64,000 nt of DNA from the NCBI RefSeq assembly GCF_003202695.1, contig NZ_QGLL01000009.1, forward strand, positions 62,001 through 126,000. Direction: 5' to 3'. Source of the stretch: Bifidobacterium asteroides (GTDB lineage Bacteria > Actinomycetota > Actinomycetes > Actinomycetales > Bifidobacteriaceae). Numbering within the stretch: position 1 is the first letter of the stretch; every line of letters starts with the position of its first letter. Both the position numbers and the translations under genes were made by a program. Positions 36,042 to 44,025 of this stretch are shown here, piece by piece. The notes below the pieces were generated by a model. It did no database searches and was not told where the DNA came from. It saw only the letters and a list, made by a program, of their open reading frames with translations.

Positions 36042-38186
36042 TCAATACTGCAGACCGTTTTGAGGCAGCTGATCTTCATCGACTTGCAGCCCTGTAGCAC
36101 TGTCGTACATGCCCATGTCCAGCAGAATAAATGCATCGTCATCCGACTTGGCACCATGCGCCGCCAGAGCGGATATCTTTCCGGCCTCTTTGAGTCTGTC
36201 CAACTGCCTCGGCCAAACATTGACCGCGTACCGACCCAATCTGCGGAACAACCCTCGCGTATAGCAACGAGGATCAGTCAGTTGGGCGCACAAGTCGCTC
36301 GCTTCTTCATTGACTGGTATATAGACGGGTACAGTTGGCGTATCAATCAGCTTGAACCGCTCAGCAATCTGAGCGAACGGCATACGGCATCCTGATATTC
36401 CACGCTCATGAGCCTTGAGAATCTGCCGCTGATCGAGACTCTCGTCCCCACGCATTCCAAAGAGCCTGGTGAAATATTCATGAATCGCTTTTGAGGATGC
36501 CAGGTCAGAATTGCCTTCCCGCACCAATTCGAAAGCCAGCATATTCTGTTTCAAAAATGAAACCTGGCCCTCATCAGTCGAAAAAACATGAACCAATGAG
36601 ACATCCGCGTCACGTCGACCTTCTCTATTGCAACGGCCAGCTGTCTGAAGGATCGAATCAAGACCAGTCTGTTCCCTATATGCCTCAGGGAAATCAACAT
36701 CCACTCCAGCCTCTATCAGAGACGTGGATACTACCCTGCAAGAGTCTCCATGGACGAGACGATCCCGTATTTGCTTCAGCAACTGTTCCCTGTCATAGGC
36801 ACATTGCAGTGTAGTCAGGCAGAAAGTGCCCTCTTCAAAGCCATGCTTTCGCACCACTCCGGAAATGTACTGCGCTTCCTTACGTGTGTTGACCACGCAC
36901 AGAACCTGATTATGCCTTTCTATCGCTGCGGCAATCTCATCCATGTCCTTATGACCGTCATCGACGATTCGGTTGCGCCGGAATTCCGACCGCTCCTTTT
37001 CGCTCAATGGGGCAATTTCAGGGATGATCAGATTTGGGCGTTGAAGAGCATGGGCAAACAGATCCTGTAAGGCCGGCTGTGTTGCAGTGCACAATACCGC
37101 GGTGACGTGATAGTTGGTAACCAATTCAGCTATGGCCTGCACACATGGTCTCAGCTGAGGCAAGGGCAGTGTCTGGGCCTCATCGAAGATCACAGCAGAG
37201 TTGGCTATGTTATGAATCTTCCTGAGTTTAGAGGCCTTGTTAGCGAACAGACTTTCGAAAAACTGCACAGCAGTAGTTACGATAACTGGCATGTTCCAGT
37301 TCTCGGCCGCAAAACTGCGATGCAGATCGTTTGCGGTAAGCTCGTTTTCTTCTTTTAATTGGAAAGCTGCATCTGCATAGTGCGGCAGAACTGCATCTGG
37401 CCCAAGGAGGGTTTCGAATTCCTTTACTGTCTGGTCAATGATTGACGTATAGGGTACGACGTAAATCACCCTATCCATATGATGCGTTTTGGCGTGTTCA
37501 AGTGCGAAAGTGAGAGAGGAATCAGTTTTGCCGCTGCCTGTAGGAGCGGTCAGCGTGTATAGACCTGGTTTCCATTCGGGATCGGCTCCGCAGGTAAGGC
37601 ATTCACGCAATATGGTATTGCGCTTTTCATTTAACGACGTACTCGCCTTCGTCGACAGGAAAGATCCAGCCCTGCGCTCCATAATTTCAGCAAGCTCCGC
37701 GATTCTGACCGACTGATACTCACGCATCTGCTCAGCCAGCGCCTTGCTTATTTCACGTAATTCCTGCGAAGGCGGCATGATAGAGCTGGACAGACGATCA
37801 GGACCGAGATCCTGAAGCAGCTGCTCGAGGAATGGCGCTTCGTCGCGCTCTACTTTGCCATTAACAAAGAACTCAGCATCCAAGCGATCCGCATCCACTA
37901 GTGCTGATTCGTGCATACGAATACGCATCATATCCGAGAAATGCGAGCCCAAAGAAGCAAGCGGTTTGACTTCGGGAAGAGTAATCTCATCTTTCCAATG
38001 CGAGGCATCAGGGTTAGGACGCTTAATTCTGCCAACCAAGGTGCTTGAATTCTCAGTATCAATACGATTGCCAAAATCCGGCAAACCAGCATGATGTCCT
38101 GCAATGGCAAACGTGGCTTCTTGAAGATGAAGCTTATACGCTACTTTCATCCCGCATGAAGAGTGATTGACGCTACTGCTCATCAT
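36042..38186 (-). CDS. cas3: Cas3, helicase part plus second half of the HD domain (frameshifted from its N-terminus)
   Basis: 714 residues. Helicase motifs are all present: APTGSGKT (Walker A), VIFDEAQT (Walker B), TATQP, and QTAGRCNREG (motif VI). The N-terminus carries only the later HD-nuclease ligands: NHSS and AIAGHHAGLPDFG. The earlier ligands (first His and the HD pair) are encoded in the overlapping frame 38173-38421. Cas3 of type I-C is normally one ~800-residue chain starting with the whole HD domain, so the two frames look like one gene broken by a 1-base shift near 38173-38186. The frame used here starts at ATGATG inside the overlap. See the finding for alternatives (split subunits, assembly error). 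Confidence 0.93.
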   Translation of the reverse strand: MMSSSVNHSSCGMKVAYKLHLQEATFAIAGHHAGLPDFGNRIDTENSSTLVGRIKRPNPDASHWKDEITLPEVKPLASLGSHFSDMMRIRMHESALVDADRLDAEFFVNGKVERDEAPFLEQLLQDLGPDRLSSSIMPPSQELREISKALAEQMREYQSVRIAELAEIMERRAGSFLSTKASTSLNEKRNTILRECLTCGADPEWKPGLYTLTAPTGSGKTDSSLTFALEHAKTHHMDRVIYVVPYTSIIDQTVKEFETLLGPDAVLPHYADAAFQLKEENELTANDLHRSFAAENWNMPVIVTTAVQFFESLFANKASKLRKIHNIANSAVIFDEAQTLPLPQLRPCVQAIAELVTNYHVTAVLCTATQPALQDLFAHALQRPNLIIPEIAPLSEKERSEFRRNRIVDDGHKDMDEIAAAIERHNQVLCVVNTRKEAQYISGVVRKHGFEEGTFCLTTLQCAYDREQLLKQIRDRLVHGDSCRVVSTSLIEAGVDVDFPEAYREQTGLDSILQTAGRCNREGRRDADVSLVHVFSTDEGQVSFLKQNMLAFELVREGNSDLASSKAIHEYFTRLFGMRGDESLDQRQILKAHERGISGCRMPFAQIAERFKLIDTPTVPVYIPVNEEASDLCAQLTDPRCYTRGLFRRLGRYAVNVWPRQLDRLKEAGKISALAAHGAKSDDDAFILLDMGMYDSATGLQVDEDQLPQNGLQY

Positions 38187-38421
38187 AGGCCTCCCTGATC
38201 ATCCTCTGGAATTCATCCGAATACTTGCCTATGTCGTGAAGAAGACCTGTGTCCAGACCCATATCAGCCTGATCCTGGTCATACAGATAACCGGCCAGCC
38301 TACCAGCGAAGGCCGCATCGAGACATCCCGTCATCACCAGGTGCTGCACACAGACTTCGAAACCATGATCTTTCGAGGTGCGGGCCAGATACTCGTCAAC
38401 CTCGCCACCTTCAGCTGTCAT
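38173..38421 (-). pseudogene. cas3: Cas3 N-terminal HD-domain fragment (separate frame)
   Basis: 82 residues starting at the ATG at 38421. YLARTSKDHGF, the first HD histidine in VQHL, and the HD pair in LLHDIGKYSDEFQ match the start of type I-C Cas3. The frame ends at TAG just after EAYDEQ, 13 bp inside the next frame, where the remaining HD residues continue. Removing one base near the stop (the T of TAG) would fuse the frames as ...DEQSVNHSS..., the normal family spacing. It may be a non-functional remnant, or a separately made half-domain. Confidence 0.85.
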
Positions 38422-38543
38422 GCGATCATCTCTTCCCGACTTCGGTCATTATTGAGCGGTCGCGCTTTATTGAGCCAAATCCAAGCCACCAATCGACATG
38501 CACAAAGCAGTTTCCCGCAGCTGAACGCAGAATCATCAATCAT
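38418..38543 (-). CDS. Small leader ORF coupled to cas3
   Basis: 41 codons from the ATG at 38543. The start has AAGGAG eight bases upstream, the best ribosome-binding site in the cas leader. Its TGA overlaps the ATG of the cas3 HD frame (ATGA), so translation is probably coupled. The peptide (MIDDSAFSCGKLLCACRL...) matches nothing I recognise. It lies in the ~160-nt leader between the predicted cas promoter and cas3. It could serve only to load ribosomes for cas3, or encode a small product. No homologue evidence is available to me. Confidence 0.4.
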   Translation of the reverse strand: MIDDSAFSCGKLLCACRLVAWIWLNKARPLNNDRSREEMIA

Positions 38544-38588
38544 CGCCCCATCTCCTTCGTATAGGCGATTAATTCATAGACTAATATA

Positions 38589-38617
38589 AAAATAAATTAT
38601 TTTTTCCAGAAAGTCAA
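38589..38617 (-). promoter_or_regulatory. Predicted cas operon promoter
   Basis: Minus strand: -35 TTGACT (38612-38617) and -10 TATTTT (38589-38594) with a 17-bp A+T-rich spacer. It is the only good promoter upstream of cas3 and gives a ~160-nt leader. Confidence 0.7.
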
Positions 38618-38618
38618 C

Positions 38619-38656
38619 TTTGGTTATGTAGTAATACTTTATAGCTGGACATTCCA
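38619..38656 (+). promoter_or_regulatory. Predicted target site of the crRNA-like guide RNA, abutting the cas -35 box
   Basis: Plus-strand DNA from 38622 reads GGTTATGTAGTAAT. It matches the first 14 bases of the guide (GGTTACGTAGTTAT) at all positions except 6 and 12. The three bases before it (38619-38621) are TTT, T-rich like the type I-C PAM but not the canonical TTC. The PAM side is 1 bp from the -35 box, so Cascade bound here would block RNA polymerase. Confidence 0.6.
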
Positions 38657-38692
38657 TGAACCACATTCGGAAAAAGGCTTTCGCCCCCTCCA

Positions 38693-38784
38693 GAAAAAGA
38701 GGCTCATCGGATATAGCCGATGAGCCCTCGATGTGGAAATAACTACGTAACCGTTTCAACCCTCGCCTCAAGGCGACTATCTGT
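38693..38784 (-). ncRNA. Predicted crRNA-like guide RNA that targets the cas promoter (CreR/CreA-like)
   Basis: Minus strand, in order: -10-like TATTTA (38788-38793), start near 38784, a shortened I-C repeat (38777-38753), a 26-nt guide (38752-38727), a 10-bp terminator hairpin and a U-tract. The repeat-like part has GT, stem CGCC, loop TTGA, stem GGCG, AGG and handle GTTGAAAC: the same layout as the array repeat minus three stem pairs and one loop base. A lone repeat with its own promoter-like box and terminator, located between a decayed regulator and the cas promoter, fits the crRNA-like guides known to steer Cascade without cleavage. The match of its guide to the cas promoter (see findings) supports autorepression. 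Confidence 0.65.
38701..38726 (-). terminator. Intrinsic terminator of the crRNA-like RNA
   Basis: A perfect 10-bp stem GGCTCATCGG / CCGATGAGCC with a 6-base loop. On the minus strand it is followed by TCTTTTTCT. It closes the short transcript carrying the repeat-like element and isolates it from the cas operon. Confidence 0.85.
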
Positions 38785-38961
38785 CCATAAATACCAATGC
38801 TTACAAACACCAAAAATAATGGAAAATGAAGCACAAACCGGCTACAAACATGAGCATGCAACTAGGCACACCTTGTTAGAACCGATCCGTATCACATTAC
38901 GGACGCGCTCTACTCTACTCCTCACAGCACAAGCACTTGATACGTTCATTGACCTTATTCG

Positions 38962-39745
38962 TCATCTACACGACGACGGTACCCCACAGGAGACATGCCC
39001 ACCTTGGACTTGAGGTGCTACAAACCGGATAGCTTGAAATATCCACAATTGGGGGTTATACGGTCGACAGGCTTGGAGGAATTGCTGAGCATGCTTCGAG
39101 CTGTATTGATTCGCGCGTCCATGGCATAGGCATGAGGCTATAACAGGTTGCTTTTTTGAATACTCTAATAAAGCTGCGCCCCCTAGGCCAGTCATAGCGG
39201 CAAACTGATGAAGTTCGAGGGACTCATCGAGATGATTGGCAATATATGTCATCACGTTTTGAATGTCATGACCGCTCCTGTCAACGTCATTCTGCCCCAC
39301 CGGCACATCAACGAACCAGGCCAGAATGTCCGTCACATATTTCACAAGTATTGTTTCGGATAAATAAGTGCCGGAGCGAAATTTTTTGTAAATGATCTTA
39401 ATCGGATGCAACGCCTTTTCTTTCCGCTCCAAGGCAAAGATTGGCCCTCGCTTGGCAATTATCTGCTAACAATAGAACCGGGCTGCCTGACCATCGCAGT
39501 GCATCCAAAACATCACTGTCGACCCCCCACAGACTGATAGCGATGGTATTGGAACAATTCAAGAGTACAAACTGCCCACCATGAGCAACGCCTTGCATGA
39601 CATTGGTACGCACTATGCGCTGATCTGATTTCAAATACATGATTTGAAAACTGGGATATGTGCCGCGCTCGGCGCGATGACCGTCAAGCATATAGTAAGA
39701 CCTTCTTGGCATTGAGACTGCGAGCAAGGTAGGCATGCTTGGCAT
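38962..39745 (-). pseudogene. Decayed AraC-family regulator
   Basis: Two overlapping minus-strand frames. 39398-39745 has the look of the N-terminal sensing domain (YYMLDGHRAERGTYPSFQIMYL). 38962-39432 carries a first helix-turn-helix like AraC (IQNVMTYIANHLDESLELHQFAAMTGLGGAALLEYSKKQ), and then the reading continues in unrelated sequence where the second helix-turn-helix should be. A frame change near 39400-39430 and the missing end mark it as broken. It may once have controlled a gene in this accessory region; no clear target is left. Confidence 0.65.
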
Positions 39746-40051
39746 TTACTTGTTTATGAGGCCCAGGCCCTGCAGCAGAGTGCTCAGAAATCCAGGGATT
39801 ACCTTATTCGAGATAGCAAAACCAACGATAACGACCGCCACGAAGACGACGATGCCTATTAGCTCGTCCCGCTGCCGTTGGCGGTGTTCAGCCTCACGCG
39901 CTGCAGCCATCTTCTTGCGATAAACAACCGGACAGGTCGTTCCCGGACGATGACGATGTACGGGACACTCTGGATCGTACTGACACATAGCATCAGCATA
40001 AGCCTCCTCGCCAGATCTATGCACTGACACTTGCCCGTAAATCTTGTTCAT
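39746..40051 (-). CDS. Small hypothetical protein with one transmembrane helix
   Basis: 101 residues. The N-terminal half is polar with a Cys/His cluster (CQYDPECPVHRHRPGTTCPVVY), followed by a basic stretch (RKKMAAAREAEHRQRQRDE), one transmembrane helix (IGIVVFVAVVIVGFAI) and a short C-terminal tail. The Cys/His spacing could bind a metal; that is a guess. A weak purine-rich site lies before the ATG. No family recognised. It is adjacent to the decayed AraC gene on the same strand. Confidence 0.5.
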   Translation of the reverse strand: MNKIYGQVSVHRSGEEAYADAMCQYDPECPVHRHRPGTTCPVVYRKKMAAAREAEHRQRQRDELIGIVVFVAVVIVGFAISNKVIPGFLSTLLQGLGLINK

Positions 40052-40976
40052 CTCTTTCTTATCTTGCTACCAACATCATCCTTTCCTAGCTACGCCACAC
40101 AACCTCAATATTGGAGACGATCTAATAAAAGCCATGTTTAGCGGGTTTATATGCAGCAAAACAGATCATTTGAAAACGCATTATTTATTCCCATCAAAAA
40201 TAAGAGTGAAGATGTAAATTCGACTGAACCGAACGAAGTGCTTCCTTTGCCAGCATCATCAACGAATCCAGAAACACAAGCAGCGAGCGCATGTATACGA
40301 GCACCAAAGTTCACAATAAAGAGACGAAAAAACATTGACTCATCAACAGACAAGCCCAGGAACACATATTCCATCAATTTGTGTGCGCTTGAATCAACAA
40401 AGCTAATCCACATAGATACTTGTCGCTAGATATGAATGATGCAGCTTTCAAATCATCTACTTCACGAATCTGCATCCAGTCTGGAAAAGCGAGCAATAGC
40501 AGAGGACCCTCAGATAGAGCTGTTTTGCATAGCCATTTGAAATCACCGCGGTTCTTAACTTTCAATCATTGTGTGCTGAGCCCGCTAACCATTCCTTCTG
40601 AAGGCTTTGAACCCGGAGCCAGCGCAAAGAAGTGAGCCTAGGATGATGGCGTTCCCCCCGTCCTGTGATCAATTCTACCTCGATAGATGCTGGGGGCACT
40701 TCTAGATGACCGCGTCACGGATATCTTTTTCATAAGATCATCCCCACCAATGCGGGGAACACGTCTCAAGAAGAGGCTGTAAACAGTCTACACAGCAGCC
40801 GTGGCCAATCCTCAGAACCACGCCTATAGCCTGTACTGCACACCGCTAGCCATGTGTGAAACCTTGAGTACTCGAAACGACTTCAACGAAATCGAAGCAT
40901 CATCCCGTCTGCAAACTGCTCTTTGGATAGGCTAACAAGCCAGTTAGGAATTCATCCAGACTCCCCATGTCTTAGC
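40052..40976. other. Gene-poor remnant stretch
   Basis: About 925 bp of A+T-rich DNA. Frames of ~90 codons on both strands (40147-40413 minus, 40151-40429 plus) overlap each other and lack ribosome-binding sites or family features, so I call none of them. The only recognisable element is the lone type I-E-like repeat at 40735-40762. Confidence 0.5.
40735..40762 (-). repeat. Solitary type I-E-like CRISPR repeat
   Basis: 28 bp. On the minus strand it begins GTGTTCCCCGCA, continues with TTGGTGGGG and ends ATGATCT: the layout of actinobacterial type I-E repeats (GTGTTCCCCGC...GGGGATGATCC). No second copy occurs at the expected ~61-bp distance on either side, and no I-E cas genes are in the window. 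It is likely a relic of a lost I-E array. Confidence 0.65.
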
Positions 40977-41453
40977 CTAGTTCCAGACACACCTGCACAG
41001 AAGCACAACCGCCGAAGCAACCGGCCCGTCATGGCTGAGAGCAATGTGCCAGCACAACTGCACTCGGTCGAACTGACCACCGGTCAGATTCATAGAGTCA
41101 TAGAGCCTGGCTTCTACGTTGGACTCTAGATGAACGCTCGGCCGACCCCGGCCGTCATCCAGGACCTCGACCCCGCTCCAGGGGAAATCATCCAGACCAT
41201 AGGGCGAGGGCTCAGGTCCCAGCGCCTGAGACCAGGCCTTGAGCACCGACTCCTTGCCAGCCCAGCGCACCGCCAAGTGCGCCGCCATATCGTCATGCTT
41301 GAGCAAGGCCCGCTGCTCAGCCTGCCGCCGCTCCCGTGCCGAGAACAAGCCTGTCATGCGCGTGCCGGGCATAGCCAGCTGCCGACCGAACTCCTTCAGG
41401 TCGACCAGGTCATGCCCCAACCCCAGCACCTGTCCAAAGCCGGCATCTTCCAT
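40977..41453 (-). CDS. acpS: Holo-[acyl-carrier-protein] synthase
   Basis: About 158 residues from the ATG at 41453; the frame is open to 41645 but the upstream part is not AcpS-like. AcpS attaches 4'-phosphopantetheine to the acyl carrier domain, here most probably that of the type I FAS encoded 5 kb away. Motifs: VLGLGHDLVDL (Mg2+-binding Asp), GLFSARERRQAEQR, AVRWAGKESVLKAW (Glu/Lys), WSGVEVLDDGRGRPSVHL and HIALSHDGPVASAVVLL. A shorter start at a GTG just before LGLGHDL is also possible. The gene lies between decayed regions but is itself intact, as expected for an essential enzyme. Confidence 0.87.
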   Translation of the reverse strand: MEDAGFGQVLGLGHDLVDLKEFGRQLAMPGTRMTGLFSARERRQAEQRALLKHDDMAAHLAVRWAGKESVLKAWSQALGPEPSPYGLDDFPWSGVEVLDDGRGRPSVHLESNVEARLYDSMNLTGGQFDRVQLCWHIALSHDGPVASAVVLLCRCVWN

Positions 41454-41661
41454 ATGCCCGAGTATGCCCCTCATCGGCCCCTGCAGCAAATCATCCAGGC
41501 AGAACAGACCATGCAATCCAGGGGCCTGATCAACGATCACCGCGTCTTGCACAAATAGCCCTAGGAGGGAATAAAACAACAAAGGAACAGAGCTGAGCAA
41601 GGAGGGAAGGCATGAATGAGGAGAGGAGTAGTGAGACCCTGCCATATCTCATGGAGCGCAG

Positions 41662-42122
41662 TCAGTGCCCTTCCATTGAGTCCGTAAAAGAACTTGTATC
41701 AACACTATCTCCATTCTCATTGAAGAACATCATTCCAGTCATCTCAGGAATAACTGCATTCCCGGTCTGATGACCTGGTAATGGCTCGGAGCGGACAGGA
41801 TGCGAGAAGCTTTCTCCAACTTTCATCTTGCTGGATTGCCCGGCTGGACGAATCTGATCACTGTGACTTGGCTCAGATGCCAGTTCTTCTGCAGGACGAG
41901 CAGAACGCATCCTCTCTTCTGTCCAGTATCCTGCCGCGTCAATGTCTTGAGGCGACGATCGTAAAGAAGAAATGGTCGGTGCATCCATTGAGACTGGCTG
42001 GTCGCTGCAGTGTCTCCCAGTGCAGGCTGCACGGATACCTGAGCTGGGGAGATTACGAAACCCAGCAGCATCACGCCCAAGAACATCATGAAGGTTCCTA
42101 TGGTTAATGATCGCTTCATCAT
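41662..42122 (-). pseudogene. Broken secreted serine-protease-like gene (signal peptide and propeptide only)
   Basis: The ATG at 42122 (AAGGA upstream) opens a signal peptide (MMKRSLTIGTFMMFLGVMLL, then ...VISPAQ). The frame then shifts near 42000-42030; the second frame (to 41662) reads AGYWTEERMRSARPAEE, like the GYWTxERMRxAxP propeptide motif of actinobacterial secreted trypsin/V8-like proteases, and ends soon after a segment like the start of the protease domain (TGMMFFNENGD). No catalytic His/Asp/Ser follows. So it is frameshifted and truncated. The protease link rests on one motif and is an inference. Confidence 0.5.
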
Positions 42123-42415
42123 GGCACTCATCCTTGAGTAGCTCATTAAGATCCTCTCTGATTTTAACATGTGAGTCACGCCTCCAAAAGAGGCTTTAGC
42201 AAACGGTATCTGCCATATCTCCGACCTGCTGGAAGATCAGCGGGCGGAGCCCACCGTACGCAAAAACCGAATCAATCCAAAACATGCAATGCATTAAGGG
42301 GAGATGCGGAACAGGCCAACGTAACATTCCAACACGCTAGCGCAGCAGATTTTCTACATCACTTTCGGGCGTACCCGCTAACGCAAACGTCGACTTATCA
42401 AATCCTGCGTCCAAG

Positions 42416-42464
42416 TGGAGCGAGCGACGGGAATCGAACCAGCGTAATCAGCTTGGAAGACTGA
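42416..42464 (-). repeat. Degenerate copy of the tRNA-Gly 3' end (attachment site remnant)
   Basis: 49 bp matching 44841-44889 of the tRNA-Gly gene at 46 positions, from the CCA end through the anticodon. The remaining 5' tRNA half is absent. This is the signature of the second att site left by an element integrated into the tRNA gene. Confidence 0.85.
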
Positions 42465-42955
42465 CTACATACTGCACCTCACGCATTGCAAGGCAAATCA
42501 TAACTCATGCTCATATGCCCCAAATATACCCTTAACGGTATCTGTGCTCTATATCTTTTACAGTCTTCTCGGTGGCTCCGTATCGTATTGCGGCAAGATC
42601 AACTCTGATCTGCTTATGCATGACGGCCGGGCGCTCGCGATCCTGTCGGCTGAGACCGGCCTGCTGCTCCTGGTCGATGACCTAGTCGAGGCGCTTGAGC
42701 AAAAGGAAAGTCGGCCGCTCCCGCTCGCCCTCCGAAGCGGGTGTGTAGCCAAGGTGGTTGTCGAGGATCTGGGAGATGTCATCAGGGGTATAGGCCATAC
42801 CTGGATGATAGGCCAGGTTTATATGATGATATGGGCAGGGCCGGGAGGTCGCCCCCCCAATGCGAGGCGTCTGACGAGTGTCTCCATCCTGCATCACATC
42901 GATAAAGATGTAATATGGGCATCGGCAAGGGGTACACACAACTAAGGAGGACAAG

Positions 42956-43387
42956 ATGGCACTTTGCCGCATCACCTACAGGTGCGGGCATACGGACACA
43001 GTGGAGATCAAGGGCATCAACTGGTTCGGGAGGCGCAAGAAGAAGATCGCCCGGTACAGGACCACCGACTGCCCAGCCTGCTGGGCGGCGAAGGTCCGCT
43101 GGGAGCTCGATGGCCTGCCCGCGCTTGAAGGCAGCGACGAGCAGGTGTTTCGCGCCGCCGACATACGCGAGAAGATCGTGGAGATGCTGATGAGGATGGA
43201 GGACGAGGCGCAGAAGGACCACGACGCCCGGGACAAGCACAGGGCCACCGAAGAGCAGACAGCATTGGCCGCCCGCAGAATCGCCTGGCTCAAGGCCCAG
43301 GCATCCGCATCATGGTGGATCGACCACCAGTACGCCATCGACGCGGTCAAGGCCGCCCAGCAGGCCCTGGCCAACAAGGAGGCCTGA
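42956..43387 (+). CDS. Hypothetical protein of the integrated element (Cys-rich N-terminus)
   Basis: 143 residues with AAGGAGG five bases before the ATG. The N-terminal ~45 residues have a possible zinc-binding pattern (CRITYRCGH at the start and CPACW near residue 41). The remainder is charged and helical with a coiled-coil tendency. It lies 1 bp before the next gene on the same strand, so the two form an operon. Similar small proteins occur on actinobacterial mobile elements; the function is unknown. Confidence 0.7.
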   Translation: MALCRITYRCGHTDTVEIKGINWFGRRKKKIARYRTTDCPACWAAKVRWELDGLPALEGSDEQVFRAADIREKIVEMLMRMEDEAQKDHDARDKHRATEEQTALAARRIAWLKAQASASWWIDHQYAIDAVKAAQQALANKEA

Positions 43388-43388
43388 C

Positions 43389-43778
43389 ATGACCATGATC
43401 ACCATCGCGGAGTACGCGGCCATGCACGGACGGGCCGAAGTCTCCGTCCGGCAGATGGCCAGCAGGGGCGGCCTGCGCACCGCCCGCAAGAAAGGCCGCA
43501 ACTGGATGGTCGACTCCGAGGAGCCCTACCCCGACCGCCGTCGGCGCATGAGCGTGGCCCCCACCAGGGAGGGTATGGACGCGCAGCAGCGCCGGCACAA
43601 GCTCAAAATCGCCCAAGCCCAGCAATACAGCAGAGCCGGCGAACTCGACGGGGCTTTCGCCGCCAACTCGAATCGGATCCCGGCCGAACTGGCCGACCAG
43701 CTCACCCCCGAGCAGCTTGGCTGGATAATGGACCTCCTGGCTGATGCCTACACGGACGGGCAACGGCACCCCGACTAG
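43389..43778 (+). CDS. Small helix-turn-helix (excisionase-like) protein of the integrated element
   Basis: 129 residues. The N-terminal ~45 residues (ITIAEYAAMHGRAEVSVRQM, then GGLRTARKKGRNWMVD) look like a MerR/Xis-type winged helix-turn-helix used by excisionases. The C-terminal part is helical with an acidic end. It starts immediately after the upstream gene (TGACATG). Placed with an integrase remnant it may be the former directionality factor or a regulator; that is inference. Confidence 0.6.
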   Translation: MTMITIAEYAAMHGRAEVSVRQMASRGGLRTARKKGRNWMVDSEEPYPDRRRRMSVAPTREGMDAQQRRHKLKIAQAQQYSRAGELDGAFAANSNRIPAELADQLTPEQLGWIMDLLADAYTDGQRHPD

Positions 43779-44025
43779 GAGTGCCTCCAAGCCGACGGCG
43801 ACTGACGGCCCGGAGGCAACCAGGAGACCAGCGTCCACCCTTGTGGAAGCTGACCTGGTCTCGCTTGTCCATGCTCCCCATCCTCCAGGCCGAACAGGTG
43901 CGCATGCGAGCGGCCCCAGCCGCGTAGGTCATGCACCCGCCAGATTCGCCCGTCCGGGTAGCGCAGCGCCCAGTCGGAAGCAACTCTGTTAAGCGAACCA
44001 CGTTGGCTGGCAGGGCCGGCCATGA

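Noticed and set aside
38574..38861. 95-codon minus-strand frame upstream of cas3
   Set aside because: It runs through the terminator hairpin, the repeat-like element and the cas promoter, and has no ribosome-binding site.
40147..40429. Overlapping ~90-codon frames on both strands
   Set aside because: Mutually exclusive, no ribosome-binding sites, no motifs.
43775..44023. 82-codon minus-strand frame in the remnant element
   Set aside because: Could be a fragment of a mobile-element gene, but it has no clear start or motif, so it is left within the element description.
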